64,000 bases of DNA, taken from Marinobacter sp. ANT_B65 (GTDB taxonomy: Bacteria; Pseudomonadota; Gammaproteobacteria; Pseudomonadales; Oleiphilaceae). The notes under the pieces were generated by a model that was not told the DNA's origin, ran no database searches, and worked only from the letters and a program-made list of their open reading frames with translations. Below, piece after piece: positions 1 through 7,839 of this stretch; position 1 is the first letter of the stretch; every line of letters starts with the position of its first letter. Where the stretch lies: positions 497,645 through 561,644 of the forward strand of contig NZ_NXGV01000002.1 of assembly GCF_002407605.1 (NCBI RefSeq), written 5' to 3'. Both the position numbers and the translations under genes were made by a program.

Positions 1-346
1 GGGCCGGAGGAGGTTGATGAATGGAGCGCCTTATTGTCGTGGCAGGAGCGGGCTTATCATCAATTGGCTCGCCAAACACATTGAGCATTCGGCCCAGTAC
101 GGTATCACCTACGGGAACCTGAATGGGCGCGCCCGTTGCCTGTACTGGCATTCCCAGACCCAGCCCGCGCACGGGGGCCAGCGCCATGCAACGTACTGCG
201 CCGTTCTCAAGCAGTGAGCTGACCTCCAGGTCAAGATTGCCAGCCCGAAGCAGGTCCTGGATGCGGGGGGCGACGCCGGGGAATTTAACATCGACAACGC
301 CTCCGCGAATGCCCACGATCTGGCCGACTCTGCCAGAGTCCTGCAT
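1..346 (-). CDS. atpD: N-type (alternate) F1F0 ATPase subunit beta, 5' part only
   Basis: The gene enters at the window edge, so only about 115 N-terminal residues are visible. They show the beta-barrel domain of an ATP synthase beta chain: a GQIVGIRGGVVDVKFPG strand near the start and PVGDTVLGRMLNVFGEPID around residue 90. The nucleotide P-loop lies outside the window. The divergent sequence and the position behind arcC fit the N-ATPase family, a laterally transferred ion-pumping ATPase whose operon begins with atpD. An in-frame ATG at 379 exists, but the ATG at 346 has AAGGGG at good spacing, so I chose 346. The gap to arcC (stop at 407) is 60 bases or less, so co-transcription is likely. 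The N-ATPase assignment rests on recalled family patterns; a standard beta subunit cannot be fully excluded from this fragment. Confidence 0.8.
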   Translation of the reverse strand, partial: MQDSGRVGQIVGIRGGVVDVKFPGVAPRIQDLLRAGNLDLEVSSLLENGAVRCMALAPVRGLGLGMPVQATGAPIQVPVGDTVLGRMLNVFGEPIDDKPAPATTIRRSIHQPPPA

Positions 347-406
347 GGAATCCCCTTTGTTAACATCCGGATTAGACATGATAACGTGCCTGAACGTTTA
401 GGAGTT

Positions 407-1321
407 TCAAGAGCCTGCTCGTGTAATGAGCGTACCTGCGTGTCCGGCCAGAATAGCGAGAGCGTCTTCCAGGCGGCCAATGCCGCTGATGCCCCCGGTA
501 TCCGCGAAATCTGCGCCGGCTGTTACCTTTGGCCCCATGGAACCGGCCGGCATATCCAGTCTTCGCGCCTGGTCTGCTGTAATTTTGTGTATTGGGGCCG
601 CAGCCTGAGTGTCCAGGTCGCGATAAACCGCGTCTACGTCAGTCAGCAATAACAGTGCGTCGGCACCTAACTCACGTGCAAGCAGGGCACTGGCAGCGTC
701 CTTGTCGATAACCGCTTCAACACCGGTCATGCTACCATCATTACGACGCAGCACCGGGATGCCGCCACCTCCAGTACAGATCACAATTACGCCCTGATCC
801 AGTAGCAGTTTCAGCACATGAATATCCGGAATTTCTTTGGGAACCGGCGATGGCACTACTCTGCGCCATTTGTCGCCATCGGCTGCAATGTGCCAGCCGG
901 CGGCGGCAGCTCTGGCTTCTGCCTCTGCTTTACTATAGACGGGACCGATGAATTTGGTCGGATTTGCAAAGGCCGGGTCATTCCGGTCAACCACTACCTG
1001 GGTGAGCAACGTTGCCACAGGGCGGTCATGGTCAAGGGCGTTTTCGATTTCCTGTTCGATCATATAACCGATCATGCCACCGGTCTCAGCGCCCAATACA
1101 TCCAGAGGATAAGCTTCCTCAGGTTTGTAGGCGGCACCCTGCAATGCCAGCAGGCCCACCTGGGGACCGTTGCCATGGGTAATAACAAGCTGATGTCCGG
1201 CCCGCACCAGTCCGACCAGTGATTTTGCTGCGGTTTGGACATTGGCGCGCTGAGTCCTGGCCGTCAGTGGCTCTCCGCGTCTTAACAGGGCGTTGCCGCC
1301 CAGAGCTGCAACAATCAGCAT
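407..1321 (-). CDS. arcC: Carbamate kinase
   Basis: Last enzyme of the arginine deiminase pathway: carbamoyl phosphate plus ADP gives ATP, carbon dioxide and ammonia in the cytoplasm. The protein (about 304 residues) begins with the family signature [14 protein letters not shown], followed by [19 protein letters not shown] and the C-terminal GSMGPKV nucleotide-binding stretch. It is the usual length for the family. A longer frame starts at 1330, but the ATG at 1321 has AAGGA eight bases upstream and gives the canonical N-terminus, so it is preferred. It follows arcB by about 35 bases and precedes the N-ATPase beta gene, so its ATP could be used directly by that pump (inference). Confidence 0.95.
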   Translation of the reverse strand: MLIVAALGGNALLRRGEPLTARTQRANVQTAAKSLVGLVRAGHQLVITHGNGPQVGLLALQGAAYKPEEAYPLDVLGAETGGMIGYMIEQEIENALDHDRPVATLLTQVVVDRNDPAFANPTKFIGPVYSKAEAEARAAAAGWHIAADGDKWRRVVPSPVPKEIPDIHVLKLLLDQGVIVICTGGGGIPVLRRNDGSMTGVEAVIDKDAASALLARELGADALLLLTDVDAVYRDLDTQAAAPIHKITADQARRLDMPAGSMGPKVTAGADFADTGGISGIGRLEDALAILAGHAGTLITRAGS

Positions 1322-1355
1322 AGGGTGCATCCTTTATCTACAATCAGCTCCGGAG

Positions 1356-2357
1356 TCAGGCCCCGAGCGTGGCTACCAGCACCGCTTTGATGGTATGCAT
1401 ACGGTTTTCTGCCTGATCGAACACAATCGATGCCGGGCTCTCGAAAACCTCTTCAGTTACTTCCATGGCATCAATGCCAAACTCTTCCTCTATCTCTTTG
1501 CCTACAGTTGTTTCGGTATTGTGGAAGGCGGGCAGGCAATGCATGAAACGGGCCCTGGGATTACCGGTTTTTTTCATGGTTTCAGCGTTCACCTGGTAAG
1601 GCATTAACAGCTTGATGCGCTCTCCCCACTTTTCCTTTGGTTCGCCCATGGACACCCACACATCGGTATAAACGAAGTCGGCTCCTGCCAGGGCTGCATC
1701 CAGGTCATCGGTGATAGTGATGCGTGCTCCTGTTTCCCGGGCTATCACCTGAGCTTCGTCCTGTACTGACTGTCTTGGCCAGCAGGCTTTCGGGGCGCAA
1801 AGACGAACATCCATACCCATCTTGGCACCACCGATCAGCAAGCTGTCGCCCATGTTATTGCCGGCATCGCCCAGAAATGCAAAAGCCACCTGATGCAGGG
1901 GTTTCTCAGTATGCTCCTGCATAGTGAGGAAGTCGGCAAGAATTTGTGTTGGATGGAACTCATCGGTAAGGCCGTTATAGACAGGCACTCCGGCATACTT
2001 TGCCAGTTCTTCGACAATTTCCTGACCGAAACCACGGTATTCGATGGCGTCATAAACGCGCCCCAGCACCCGGGCCGTGTCTTTTACTGACTCCTTATGC
2101 CCTATGTGGTTACCGGTGGGCCCGAGGTAGGTGACTCTGGCCCCCTGGTCATAAGCGGCGACTTCGAAACCTACCCGTGTGCGGGTGGAGTTCTTTTCGA
2201 AGATCAGGGCTATTTCCTTGCCGTTGAGCTGGGGCACCTCGGTGCCGGCGTATTTGGCAGTTTTCAGATCCGCGGAGAGCTGTAGCAGGAATCTGATCTC
2301 CTGCGGGGAGAAATCGCGCAGGGTCAGAAAGTGCCGGTTTTTCAGATTAAACGCCAT
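1356..2357 (-). CDS. arcB: Ornithine carbamoyltransferase, catabolic type
   Basis: Second enzyme of the arginine deiminase pathway, splitting citrulline with phosphate into ornithine and carbamoyl phosphate. The 333-residue product has the carbamoyl-phosphate loop STRTR at residues 57-61, HPTQ at 135-138 and the ornithine-loop HCLP at 273-276, all intact. Length is typical. It lies between arcA (18-base gap) and arcC in the order arcA-arcB-arcC, which is why I call it the catabolic rather than the biosynthetic (argF) enzyme; the sequence alone would not separate the two securely. Confidence 0.95.
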   Translation of the reverse strand: MAFNLKNRHFLTLRDFSPQEIRFLLQLSADLKTAKYAGTEVPQLNGKEIALIFEKNSTRTRVGFEVAAYDQGARVTYLGPTGNHIGHKESVKDTARVLGRVYDAIEYRGFGQEIVEELAKYAGVPVYNGLTDEFHPTQILADFLTMQEHTEKPLHQVAFAFLGDAGNNMGDSLLIGGAKMGMDVRLCAPKACWPRQSVQDEAQVIARETGARITITDDLDAALAGADFVYTDVWVSMGEPKEKWGERIKLLMPYQVNAETMKKTGNPRARFMHCLPAFHNTETTVGKEIEEEFGIDAMEVTEEVFESPASIVFDQAENRMHTIKAVLVATLGA

Positions 2358-2375
2358 GGGTTTTGTCCTGTGCTA

Positions 2376-3605
2376 TCAGATGGGATCGCGCATTGTCGGG
2401 CAGCTCATGCATCGTCCGCCGCCCCTGCCACGCCCCAGTTCTGCACCGGGAATGGAAAGCACTTCAATACCTGCAGCTTTGAGTGCTGCATTGGTATCAT
2501 CGTTGCGGTCGTAGCCCACTACCACGCCTGGGCTAAGTGCCAGCACATTGTTGCCATCGTTCCACTGCTCGCGCTCACGCTCGGCAGGGCTGTCCCCACC
2601 GGTGGGGACAATCTCTAGAGACTGGTAACCAAGAACGTCTGCAACGACATCAAACAGCGGCCGGGGATCCTGGCGGAAAGACAGATGTTTTTCGCCTTCG
2701 CCAGGGCGCAGGTCATAGCAGACAACCTCGTCAGCCACCTCTTTGAAGGTGGTGACAACGTTTCCGCCGCAAAAGGTAAAGATGGTGTCGAGATGCATGG
2801 CGGAGCGGGATTTAGGGATCTGGCAGGCAATCACTCTTTCTACCGTGCCTTTCTCAAAGAGCGCGTTAGCCAGTTGCCCGACAGCCTGAGGTGATGAACG
2901 CTCTCCCATACCAACAAGAAGGGTGCCATTGCCTACGGGCATGACATCTCCGCCTTCGAGTGTTGCAAGCCCATGCTCCTGTGTAGGGTCACCCCAGAGC
3001 ACATCGACCTTGCCGGCAAATTTCGGGTGGAAGCGGTACACGCCGGCCATTAACAGGGTTTCGGGCTTGCGGGCGGCCCAGTACATGGGGTTCAGAGTGA
3101 CACCGCCATAGATCCAGGCGCTGTTGTCTCTTGTAAACAGGTAGTTTGGCAAGGGTGGCAGCACAAACCCGTAATGCCCCAGGTGGTTGCCAAAGAGCCC
3201 TGTGGGGTCAAAGGGCAGGTCGGCCACTTCAAGCCCGCCAATCAGGTAGTCAGCAAGCTTGCTGCCCGGAAGCTCATCCATCCAGGCGCGCAGATCGGAA
3301 ATCATCCCGACACCGATCTGGTTCCAGGTAATGCGGTGATCCAGAATCCATTTGCGGGCTTCAGGGATGTTCAGGGTTTCTGCCAGTAATTCGTTGACAT
3401 CCAGTACCTCGACACCTCTTTCTCTCATGACGCTGACAAATACATCATGATCTTTCTGCGCCTGTTTGACCCAGAATACGTCATCAAATAACAGGGCGTC
3501 GCAGTTGGAAGGCGTCAGCCTCCGGTGGGCCAGGCCGGGGCGGCAGACAATGACCTGTCGCAGAGTTCCGGTTTCGGAATGTACTCCAAGCGTATGTTCA
3601 GACAT
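2376..3605 (-). CDS. arcA: Arginine deiminase
   Basis: Hydrolyses arginine to citrulline and ammonia, the first step of fermentative arginine use. The 409-residue protein carries the guanidino-modifying enzyme motifs FTRDN, EGGD and MHLDT and ends in [13 protein letters not shown], where Cys399 is the expected nucleophile. The start at 3605 gives the usual N-terminus with [16 protein letters not shown]. It sits 14 bases downstream of the transporter gene and 18 bases upstream of arcB, so the four genes are probably one transcript from the promoter near 5223. Besides ATP supply, the pathway releases ammonia and so also raises cytoplasmic pH. Confidence 0.97.
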   Translation of the reverse strand: MSEHTLGVHSETGTLRQVIVCRPGLAHRRLTPSNCDALLFDDVFWVKQAQKDHDVFVSVMRERGVEVLDVNELLAETLNIPEARKWILDHRITWNQIGVGMISDLRAWMDELPGSKLADYLIGGLEVADLPFDPTGLFGNHLGHYGFVLPPLPNYLFTRDNSAWIYGGVTLNPMYWAARKPETLLMAGVYRFHPKFAGKVDVLWGDPTQEHGLATLEGGDVMPVGNGTLLVGMGERSSPQAVGQLANALFEKGTVERVIACQIPKSRSAMHLDTIFTFCGGNVVTTFKEVADEVVCYDLRPGEGEKHLSFRQDPRPLFDVVADVLGYQSLEIVPTGGDSPAEREREQWNDGNNVLALSPGVVVGYDRNDDTNAALKAAGIEVLSIPGAELGRGRGGGRCMSCPTMRDPI

Positions 3606-3619
3606 AACTCAGTTCTCCG

Positions 3620-5104
3620 CTAAACCAGTGCAGCTGCACTGATGACCAAAGTGATAAAAATGGTGAGGATTAACAAAAGAGGCCAGATGAACGCGATCCA
3701 GCGATCATAGGACACACGACCGATAGCCAGGCCGCCGACCACCACTGCAAAGGTGGGGTTGATCAGGTTTACCAGGCCATTGGCGGACTGATAGGCAGTG
3801 ACGACCAGATCACGCCCTACATTCGCGAAATCCGCGAGCGGCGCCAGGATCGGCATTGAAAGAACCGCCAGCCCGGAAGACGAAGGTACAAAGAAGCTCA
3901 TGCCTACCTCAATCCAGAACATCAGGTTGATAAAGGCCAGTTCGGGCAATCCGCCAAGAGATGTTTCTGCGCTGTGCAGAATGGTATCCGCAATCATGCC
4001 CTGGTCCATGATCACCACAATGCCTCGCGCCAGGCCAACGACAAGAGCGACACCCAGAAGGTCGCGGGCACCATCAACAAAGCTGCCGGTGAGCTTCTTC
4101 TCGCCAAGGCGCGCGATAATGCCGATCACCACGGCCGAACCGAAAAACAGAGCGCCCATGCGGGCCATCCACCAGCCCTGTGAGGATACGCCCCAGATCA
4201 TGGTGACGAAGGTTGCGGCAAATATAAGAAGGGCCATTACCTGAGTTCTGTTAAGCGTGGAATCCATAACGTTGTCATCATGCTTGCTCAGGAAGAGCTT
4301 GCGGTGGGCGTCCCATTGCCTGAATACGACAGAGCGTGATGGATCCGCCTTGACGCGAAGGGCGTAACGCATAACGTAAGCCGCACAGATCAACAGCCCG
4401 CCAATGAGCAGGATAAAGCGAACGACCATACCATCAGTAAACGGGATGTCGGCGGCGTTTGCTGCGATAACTGTGGCAAACGGGTTGATGGTTGAGCCCA
4501 GCACGCCGATACCGGCGCCGATCAGAATAATGGCCACCCCCGTTACAACATCGTATCCGGCAGCCATCATCACCGGAATCAGAATGGCATAGAAAGCCAG
4601 AGTTTCCTCAGCCATGCCATAGGTTGTGCCGCCTATGGCAAATAATGTCATCAGGATTGGTATCATCCAGACCTCATGGCCCTTGAGATGGCGCATGGCA
4701 CTGCGTATACCTGTGTCGATGGCACCGGTGGCATTCATTACACCAAGGAAGCCACCCAGGAAAATGACGAACAGGGCGACATCGATTGCATTGGCCACGT
4801 AACTGTCAGGATCATAGAACCCTGCCGTGGGTGCGAGCATGATGTCCATAAAGCCCTGAGGGTTGGGGTCGACCGTCTGATAGGTGCCTGGTACGGCGAC
4901 TTCGCGTCCGACTTCTTCATTCATCGCCCGGTCATATTGGCCAGCGGGTATAATCCATGTCAGCGCAGCAACGAATATGATCAGCAGAAACAGAATGGTA
5001 TAAGCGGTTGGAAACCGCGTTGCCAGATCCCGCTCGGGGCTCTCTGAAGGGTTGTCTGAAGGGGGAGCAGAAGGTTTTCTGGGGGCCTGGTGCTTTTCAC
5101 TCAT
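3620..5104 (-). CDS. YfcC-family transporter, probable arginine/ornithine exchanger
   Basis: A 494-residue polytopic membrane protein with a hydrophilic, proline/serine-rich N-terminal tail of about 30 residues followed by roughly a dozen hydrophobic segments. It belongs to the YfcC/DcuC-like ion transporter family, not the APC-type ArcD of Pseudomonas. As first gene of an arc operon it most likely swaps external arginine for internal ornithine, which would make uptake cost-free. The substrate is inferred from context; related proteins have been linked to C4-dicarboxylates as well as to basic amino acids. The leader region carries a candidate ANR/FNR site, which suggests induction when oxygen is low. 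Confidence 0.85.
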   Translation of the reverse strand: MSEKHQAPRKPSAPPSDNPSESPERDLATRFPTAYTILFLLIIFVAALTWIIPAGQYDRAMNEEVGREVAVPGTYQTVDPNPQGFMDIMLAPTAGFYDPDSYVANAIDVALFVIFLGGFLGVMNATGAIDTGIRSAMRHLKGHEVWMIPILMTLFAIGGTTYGMAEETLAFYAILIPVMMAAGYDVVTGVAIILIGAGIGVLGSTINPFATVIAANAADIPFTDGMVVRFILLIGGLLICAAYVMRYALRVKADPSRSVVFRQWDAHRKLFLSKHDDNVMDSTLNRTQVMALLIFAATFVTMIWGVSSQGWWMARMGALFFGSAVVIGIIARLGEKKLTGSFVDGARDLLGVALVVGLARGIVVIMDQGMIADTILHSAETSLGGLPELAFINLMFWIEVGMSFFVPSSSGLAVLSMPILAPLADFANVGRDLVVTAYQSANGLVNLINPTFAVVVGGLAIGRVSYDRWIAFIWPLLLILTIFITLVISAAALV

Positions 5105-5229
5105 GGTGTTTCTCCTGAATCCTCACGGACAGCTACGCAAAAAGCCAGAACAAGTTCGTGTCCTGGCTATGAACGCTCTGACTCCTGCCCGGCCGGGTGG
5201 TCAGACGGTATTCGGATCAATGAGCGGTG

Positions 5230-5271
5230 ATTGTAGATCGAAGGTGGTTTGGCGGAGTTGAGTCAGATCAT
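5230..5271 (-). promoter_or_regulatory. Candidate class II ANR/FNR promoter of the arc operon
   Basis: TTGAGTCAGATCAT at 5258-5271 matches the FNR/ANR consensus TTGAT-N4-ATCAA at 8 of 10 positions. On the minus strand TACAAT at 5235-5230 makes a good -10 hexamer. If transcription starts at 5223, the centre of the site falls exactly at -41.5, the class II activator position. The leader would be about 118 bases. The same site lies about 63 bases before the divergent glycosylase gene and might influence it too. Confidence 0.7.
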
Positions 5272-5333
5272 TATTAATGCAAGTGCGATATGGATTTATC
5301 GGGCCCTGCCAACACTCATAACGACGAGGTTCT

Positions 5334-6002
5334 ATGCGCTTTTCAGATATTCATGAGCGGGCAATTGCACGTAAAGGCGGCGTTGACGCGCTGAACGCGC
5401 TACTGCCAAAACTGCCGCCGGTTGCTGAGCTGGAGGCGCGAACGGACGATCGCTACCTCTCGGAGATTACTCGCTGCGTGTTTAAAGCCGGGTTTGTGTG
5501 GCGTGTGATTGATAACAAATGGGCTGGTTTCGAAGCGGCCTTTCACGGTTTCGTACCCGCCTATTGGCAACAGGTACCACCGGATGTTCTGGAAGCCCTG
5601 GCCAGCGACGAACGTATTGTGCGCAACATGCAGAAGATCCGTACAGTTCCGGAGAACGCCCGCATGATTGTGGATGCTGCTCGCGAACATGGCAGCTTTG
5701 GTGCTTTTCTGAGGCACTGGCCGTCAGAAGATGAGGCTGGCCTGTTGTTGTGGCTTAAGCGCAACGGTTCCCGTCTGGGGGGTAACAGTGCCCAGTATTT
5801 TTTGCGCCTTGTTGGCTGGGACGGCTTTATTCTGTCTCATGATGTTGTTACAGGGCTTCGCCACGCGGGTCTTCTGGATGCTTCACCCACCAGCAAAAGC
5901 GGGTTGCAGCAAGCACAGGCGGCTTTTAACGGCTGGCATCAGGAAACGGGCCTGCCTTACTGCCAGTTGTCACGCATTTTGTCCTGTTCCGTGGAGAGCT
6001 GA
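5334..6002 (+). CDS. DNA-3-methyladenine glycosylase I (Tag)-like protein
   Basis: A 222-residue protein resembling the Tag family of helix-hairpin-helix base-excision glycosylases, which remove 3-methyladenine from alkylated DNA. The visible signature is FKAGFVWRVIDNKWAGFEAAF near residues 50-70 and a central RNGSRLGGNSAQYFLRLVGWDGF stretch that matches the family's hairpin region. It lacks the N-terminal Cys-His part of the zinc site known from E. coli Tag, so it represents a divergent branch and its substrate range is uncertain. GAGG four bases before the ATG serves as ribosome site. It is transcribed divergently from the arc operon, 229 bases apart, and ends 15 bases from the convergent cobS stop. 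Confidence 0.8.
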   Translation: MRFSDIHERAIARKGGVDALNALLPKLPPVAELEARTDDRYLSEITRCVFKAGFVWRVIDNKWAGFEAAFHGFVPAYWQQVPPDVLEALASDERIVRNMQKIRTVPENARMIVDAAREHGSFGAFLRHWPSEDEAGLLLWLKRNGSRLGGNSAQYFLRLVGWDGFILSHDVVTGLRHAGLLDASPTSKSGLQQAQAAFNGWHQETGLPYCQLSRILSCSVES

Positions 6003-6017
6003 GGCGCTCTTCGCGGC

Positions 6018-6782
6018 CTATATGCCAAGCAAAAGCACCAGTTCACAGAATACAACGCTCGCTCCGAGAGTATCGCCGGTGTAACCGCCTAATTGTCGCT
6101 GAAGGTACCACCCCCACAGCAATGCGATGGTTATTATTGCAGTGAGTGCGGCCAGCCAGAGCCCCGGTAGCCACAGACTGAAAACAAGAGCGACCAGAGC
6201 GGTAAACAGACAACTGGCCAGCAAACGTTTGCGCGAGAAGCTTTCCGCCACAGGTTTGCTCTTGCTTTTTTCCGGGTCGGTTACGTAAGGCATAAAGGCC
6301 ATCAGCAGCAATGGGGTTATGCGGCTGATGCAGGGCACCACCAAGAGCGCAAGCCAGATGTTACTGGTGTCCAGAAGAAGCGCAGCCTTCAGAGCCAGAG
6401 CCATTACCAGGGCTACAGTACCGTAGGTCCCTATGCGGCTGTCTTTCATTATTTCCAGACGTTTTTCAACGGTATAACCGCCGCCCAGAGCATCTACGCT
6501 GTCTGCAAGGCCGTCTTCATGAAATGCTCCAGTAATGAGCAGGTGGAAGCAAAGCACCAGCAAAACACAGATCAGCGGGCTCCACGCCAGACTGAGCAGA
6601 GTGAATAGCCCTGCGTAGAGCATGCCGAGCAAAAGGCCCACCATTGGAAAATACAGGCTGCACTGGTTCATCAGTTGCTGCGAGTAATTGATGCGCACTG
6701 GCATGGGAATGCGGGTGAGAAAGCCAACGGCCAGCCAGAAGGCCTGCCATTCATTGGTCAATGTTCTGGATTCAGTAGGCAT
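6018..6782 (-). CDS. cobS: Adenosylcobinamide-GDP ribazoletransferase
   Basis: Integral membrane cobalamin synthase that joins alpha-ribazole to adenosylcobinamide-GDP in the last stages of the nucleotide loop assembly. The 254-residue protein has the family block AFHEDGLADSVDALGGGY followed by KRLEIMKDSRIGTYG, and five or more hydrophobic stretches. No other cobalamin gene lies beside it: the remaining loop genes are not in the window, and an isolated CbiM-like permease sits 6 kb away. No cobalamin riboswitch is evident upstream. An 8-base inverted repeat (6860-6867 with 6873-6880) lies about 80 bases before the start and may be a regulatory site or part of the terminator region. Confidence 0.93.
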   Translation of the reverse strand: MPTESRTLTNEWQAFWLAVGFLTRIPMPVRINYSQQLMNQCSLYFPMVGLLLGMLYAGLFTLLSLAWSPLICVLLVLCFHLLITGAFHEDGLADSVDALGGGYTVEKRLEIMKDSRIGTYGTVALVMALALKAALLLDTSNIWLALLVVPCISRITPLLLMAFMPYVTDPEKSKSKPVAESFSRKRLLASCLFTALVALVFSLWLPGLWLAALTAIITIALLWGWYLQRQLGGYTGDTLGASVVFCELVLLLGI

Positions 6783-6882
6783 GGATGACTCGGTTCAGCT
6801 GAGGATGTTCTCTCTGGCGATGATGCGCCGGCTAAAGGGAAAGTCAGGAAGGTATCACGGTCAGGAATCTTTTTCCTGACGG

Positions 6883-6922
6883 AAAAACCCTCCCTGGCAT
6901 CAGTGACGCCAGGGAGGGTTTT
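6883..6922. terminator. Bidirectional intrinsic terminator
   Basis: A perfect 11-base stem (CCCTCCCTGGC at 6888-6898 with GCCAGGGAGGG at 6908-6918) and a nine-base loop, flanked by AAAAA on the left and TTTT on the right. For the minus-strand peroxiredoxin gene, which ends at 6949, the A-run becomes the U-tract, so this should stop its transcript before cobS. Confidence 0.9.
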
Positions 6923-6948
6923 CATTACTGCGGGTGCCAGAAGGGCGC

Positions 6949-7602
6949 TTAGAGCTGTTTTGTGCAGTAGTAGAAATCCACACAGTCATACTCGTCAGAG
7001 CTTACGCGCAGATCTGCTTCTGCAGCAGTGGCGGCAGGCGGAACGATAACGCGATCGCCGGGCTGCCAGCCTTCCGGAGTGGCGACTCCGTGTTCATCGC
7101 TGGTTTGCAGGGCGTCCAGCAGACGCAGAAACTCAGGAATTGAGCGACCGTTGCTCATCGGGTAATACACCATCGCCCTCAGCACGCCTTTGGGATCGAT
7201 CAGGAAAGTGGCACGAACTGCCGATGTGTCTGCAGCGCCGGGATGAATCATGCCGTAAGCGCGGGCAACATCCATTTTAAGGTCGGCAATAATCGGGAAG
7301 GGGATCTCGACGCCAAACTTCTCTTTGATGTTACGCATCCAAGCGATGTGTGAGTGGTGGCTGTCGATAGACAGACCCAGCAGCTCGCAGTTGCGCTTGT
7401 TGAACTCGGGAGCCATTTTGGCGAAGGCCATGAACTCGGTAGTACAAACTGGGGTGAAGTCGGCCGGGTGTGAGAAAAGTACCAGCCATTTGCCCTTGTA
7501 ACTGTCGAGGGTTTTTACGCCGTCAGTTGTGGGGGCGTTGAATTCAGGCGCGCGTTCGTTCAGGCGTGGCAGGCCGAATACAGGATTGTCAGATTGTTCC
7601 AT
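6949..7602 (-). CDS. Peroxiredoxin, Prx6-like thioredoxin peroxidase
   Basis: Reduces hydrogen peroxide, organic peroxides or peroxynitrite in the cytoplasm through a reactive cysteine. The 217-residue protein has DFTPVCTTE with the peroxidatic Cys53, and two further cysteines (206 and 213) near the C-terminus, the arrangement of archaeal-type Prx6 enzymes that form an intramolecular disulfide. A longer frame reaches 7635, but AAGGAG lies seven bases before the ATG at 7602, so that start is firm. The divergent promoter region contains a symmetric element at 7658-7675 and repeats of ATTCCAATT, which suggests regulated expression. A strong terminator follows the gene. Confidence 0.95.
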   Translation of the reverse strand: MEQSDNPVFGLPRLNERAPEFNAPTTDGVKTLDSYKGKWLVLFSHPADFTPVCTTEFMAFAKMAPEFNKRNCELLGLSIDSHHSHIAWMRNIKEKFGVEIPFPIIADLKMDVARAYGMIHPGAADTSAVRATFLIDPKGVLRAMVYYPMSNGRSIPEFLRLLDALQTSDEHGVATPEGWQPGDRVIVPPAATAAEADLRVSSDEYDCVDFYYCTKQL

Positions 7603-7657
7603 GGTTAAACTCCTTGGCGGTTGTTGATGATTCAACTATAGACCGTTATCTATATAA

Positions 7658-7700
7658 TGGAATAAGCATATTCCAATTGGGTCCATGGGCGATTCCAATT
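7658..7700. promoter_or_regulatory. Operator-like inverted and direct repeats between peroxiredoxin and cyclase genes
   Basis: TGGAATA (7658-7664) and TATTCCA (7669-7675) form a perfect 7-base inverted repeat with a four-base spacer. ATTCCAATT occurs at 7670-7678 and again at 7692-7700, 22 bases apart, about two helical turns. On the minus strand TTGGAA and TATAGA with a 16-base spacer form a plausible promoter for the peroxiredoxin gene, with the inverted repeat between them. The regulator is unknown. Confidence 0.55.
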
Positions 7701-7839
7701 AACTCCTGCTGTTCCGGATCCTCCCGACGCGCCCGCCCTGTACATACATGGATTCACCGGTTTTGATATAGTCGGGTATAGCTCTGTGGGCTACACGTTT
7801 TATGATCAAACCAATTCATGCCCGAAAGGCGAGTGGTTA

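Noticed and set aside
3620-5104. Classical ArcD arginine/ornithine antiporter
   Set aside because: The protein belongs to the YfcC/DcuC-like family rather than the APC family of Pseudomonas ArcD; only the operon position suggests the same job.
6783-6882. Cobalamin riboswitch before cobS
   Set aside because: The region is too short and lacks the conserved B12-box pattern; only a short inverted repeat is seen.
7636-7660. OxyR binding site upstream of the peroxiredoxin
   Set aside because: ATAG and CTAT half-sites are present, but they are eight bases apart instead of seven and the second pair is missing.
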